Source of the DNA: Maribacter sp.
Lineage (GTDB): Bacteria; Bacteroidota; Bacteroidia; Flavobacteriales; Flavobacteriaceae
Assembly (NCBI GenBank): GCA_002749285.1
Contig: PDPR01000013.1
Coordinates: forward strand, 62,378 to 126,377
DNA length: 64,000 nucleotides
Direction of reading: 5' to 3'
A model generated the notes under the pieces. The model saw nothing but the letters and a program-made list of their open reading frames with translations, ran no database searches and was not told where the DNA came from. Of this stretch, positions 63,402 through 64,000 are shown one piece after another; positions within the stretch are counted from its first letter, which is position 1, and each line of letters opens with the position of its first letter. The position numbers and the translations under genes were made by a program.

Positions 63402-64000
63402 TCAAGCATACTTGTCACCAAACTTTTCCTTGACCTTTGTCAATACCTGTTTTATATCCTGTTCTTTGGACCTTGGATAGATCAATAGCACTTCCTCCTT
63501 GTCGACAATAATGTAATCCTCGAGTCCATCGACGACTACAATCTTGTCCTTTGGGGAACGGATCATATTGCCATGGGCATCCTGACCCAGCAATTTACTA
63601 TTGACCACGGCATTTTCATCAACATCCTTATCCAACTTATCGTATAAGGAACCCCAAGTCCCTAGATCGTTCCAATCAAAAGTGGCAGGCCGAACATAGA
63701 TTGACTTGGACTGTTCCAATATAGCATAATCTATAGATATATTTTCGGCCTTTGGGTAATTCTCTTTTATAAATTCCTTTTCACTTGGTGTGTTATAATC
63801 GGCTATCCCGGATCTGAACAATCCATATTGTTTCGGCTGATGGTTTTGAAAGGCCTTCACTATACTACTGACGCTCCACATGAATATACCCGCATTCCAT
63901 AGGAAGTTCCCCTGTGCCAAAAACCCCTTGGCAGTCTCATAGTCCGGTTTTTCCCTAAATTGATGGACCTTTTTAAGGTTGGAAGTATCTTTTCCCTCAA
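63402..64000 (-). CDS. manC: Mannose-1-phosphate guanylyltransferase, C-terminal part (cut by window edge)
   Basis: About 199 residues of the 3' part are present; the frame is open to the window end. The segment FREKPDYETAKGFLAQGNFLWNAGIFMW is typical of GDP-mannose pyrophosphorylases, split here only by the window edge upstream. The later FDWNDLGTWGSLYDKL is the sugar-binding segment. It makes GDP-mannose for glycans. The C-terminal part is the guanylyltransferase end only, with no phosphomannose isomerase domain. Confidence 0.9.
   Translation of the reverse strand, partial: EGKDTSNLKKVHQFREKPDYETAKGFLAQGNFLWNAGIFMWSVSSIVKAFQNHQPKQYGLFRSGIADYNTPSEKEFIKENYPKAENISIDYAILEQSKSIYVRPATFDWNDLGTWGSLYDKLDKDVDENAVVNSKLLGQDAHGNMIRSPKDKIVVVDGLEDYIIVDKEEVLLIYPRSKEQDIKQVLTKVKEKFGDKYA

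Noticed and set aside
1..64000. tRNA, rRNA, CRISPR array, insertion sequence or prophage
   Set aside because: I found no T-loop-like sequences in tRNA context, no regularly spaced repeats, no transposase or integrase and no phage genes.

Overview
The window is chromosomal DNA from a member of the Bacteroidetes, most likely a marine Flavobacteriaceae. The grounds are gliding genes gldB and gldC beside nadE, a DnaG without zinc ligands, a two-gene MetH, -7 promoter boxes of the TAnnTTTG type, weak Shine-Dalgarno signals, and a potassium-type membrane pyrophosphatase. The genus cannot be fixed from sequence alone. I saw no tRNA or rRNA genes, CRISPR arrays, insertion sequences or prophage. The region is a densely packed core chromosome with a few decayed genes.

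Layout. 0-6 kb: start of a 6-phosphofructokinase gene, gldC-gldB, divergent nadE, an atypical NarL-type response regulator, dnaG and a small zinc ribbon. 6-9 kb: an ECF sigma, membrane anti-sigma and outer-membrane protein set. 9-16 kb: polyprenyl synthase, rlmN, queA, aroA, a MazG-type enzyme, the remains of a DUF3857 gene, dtd and rsgA. 16-24 kb: secreted proteins and the aromatic amino acid operon pheA / aminotransferase / tyrA / DAHP synthase-chorismate mutase. 24-41 kb: a methionine, sulfate and aspartate-family block on the minus strand (metF, two-part metH, cysN, cysD, cysH, DUF2061, Rrf2, a MetX-aspartokinase-homoserine dehydrogenase fusion, OAH sulfhydrylase, metK). 41-64 kb: deoxynucleoside kinase, peptidase E, TonB, both pyrophosphatases, a DUF5686 protein, pdhB, etfBA, a bifunctional nuclease, a nucleoside transporter, thyA, folA, murI, a PafA-like phosphatase, mlaE-mlaF, a DUF389 protein and the 3' end of a mannose-1-phosphate guanylyltransferase gene.

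The most notable content is regulatory RNA. The aromatic operon starts with a 28-codon leader peptide very rich in Phe and Tyr. It is followed by a matched antiterminator and a Rho-independent terminator, which makes a complete ribosome-mediated attenuator at 21453-21596. The methionine genes carry three separate SAM-sensing leaders: SAM-I type before metH and before the OAH sulfhydrylase, and SAM-II type with a long internal loop before metK. The sulfate-assimilation operon has instead a perfect 10+10 bp inverted repeat just downstream of its -7 box, next to an Rrf2 regulator gene. So the aromatic and methionine branches appear to be controlled by RNA, and the sulfate branch by a protein.

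Other points of note: a secreted-protein gene whose signal-peptide frame is broken by an 8-bp tandem duplication that could revert; a response regulator with Glu in place of the phosphoacceptor Asp; a DnaG in which all four zinc ligands are replaced; and two degenerate genes, a deleted DUF3857 gene and the C-terminal stub of a TonB-dependent receptor.
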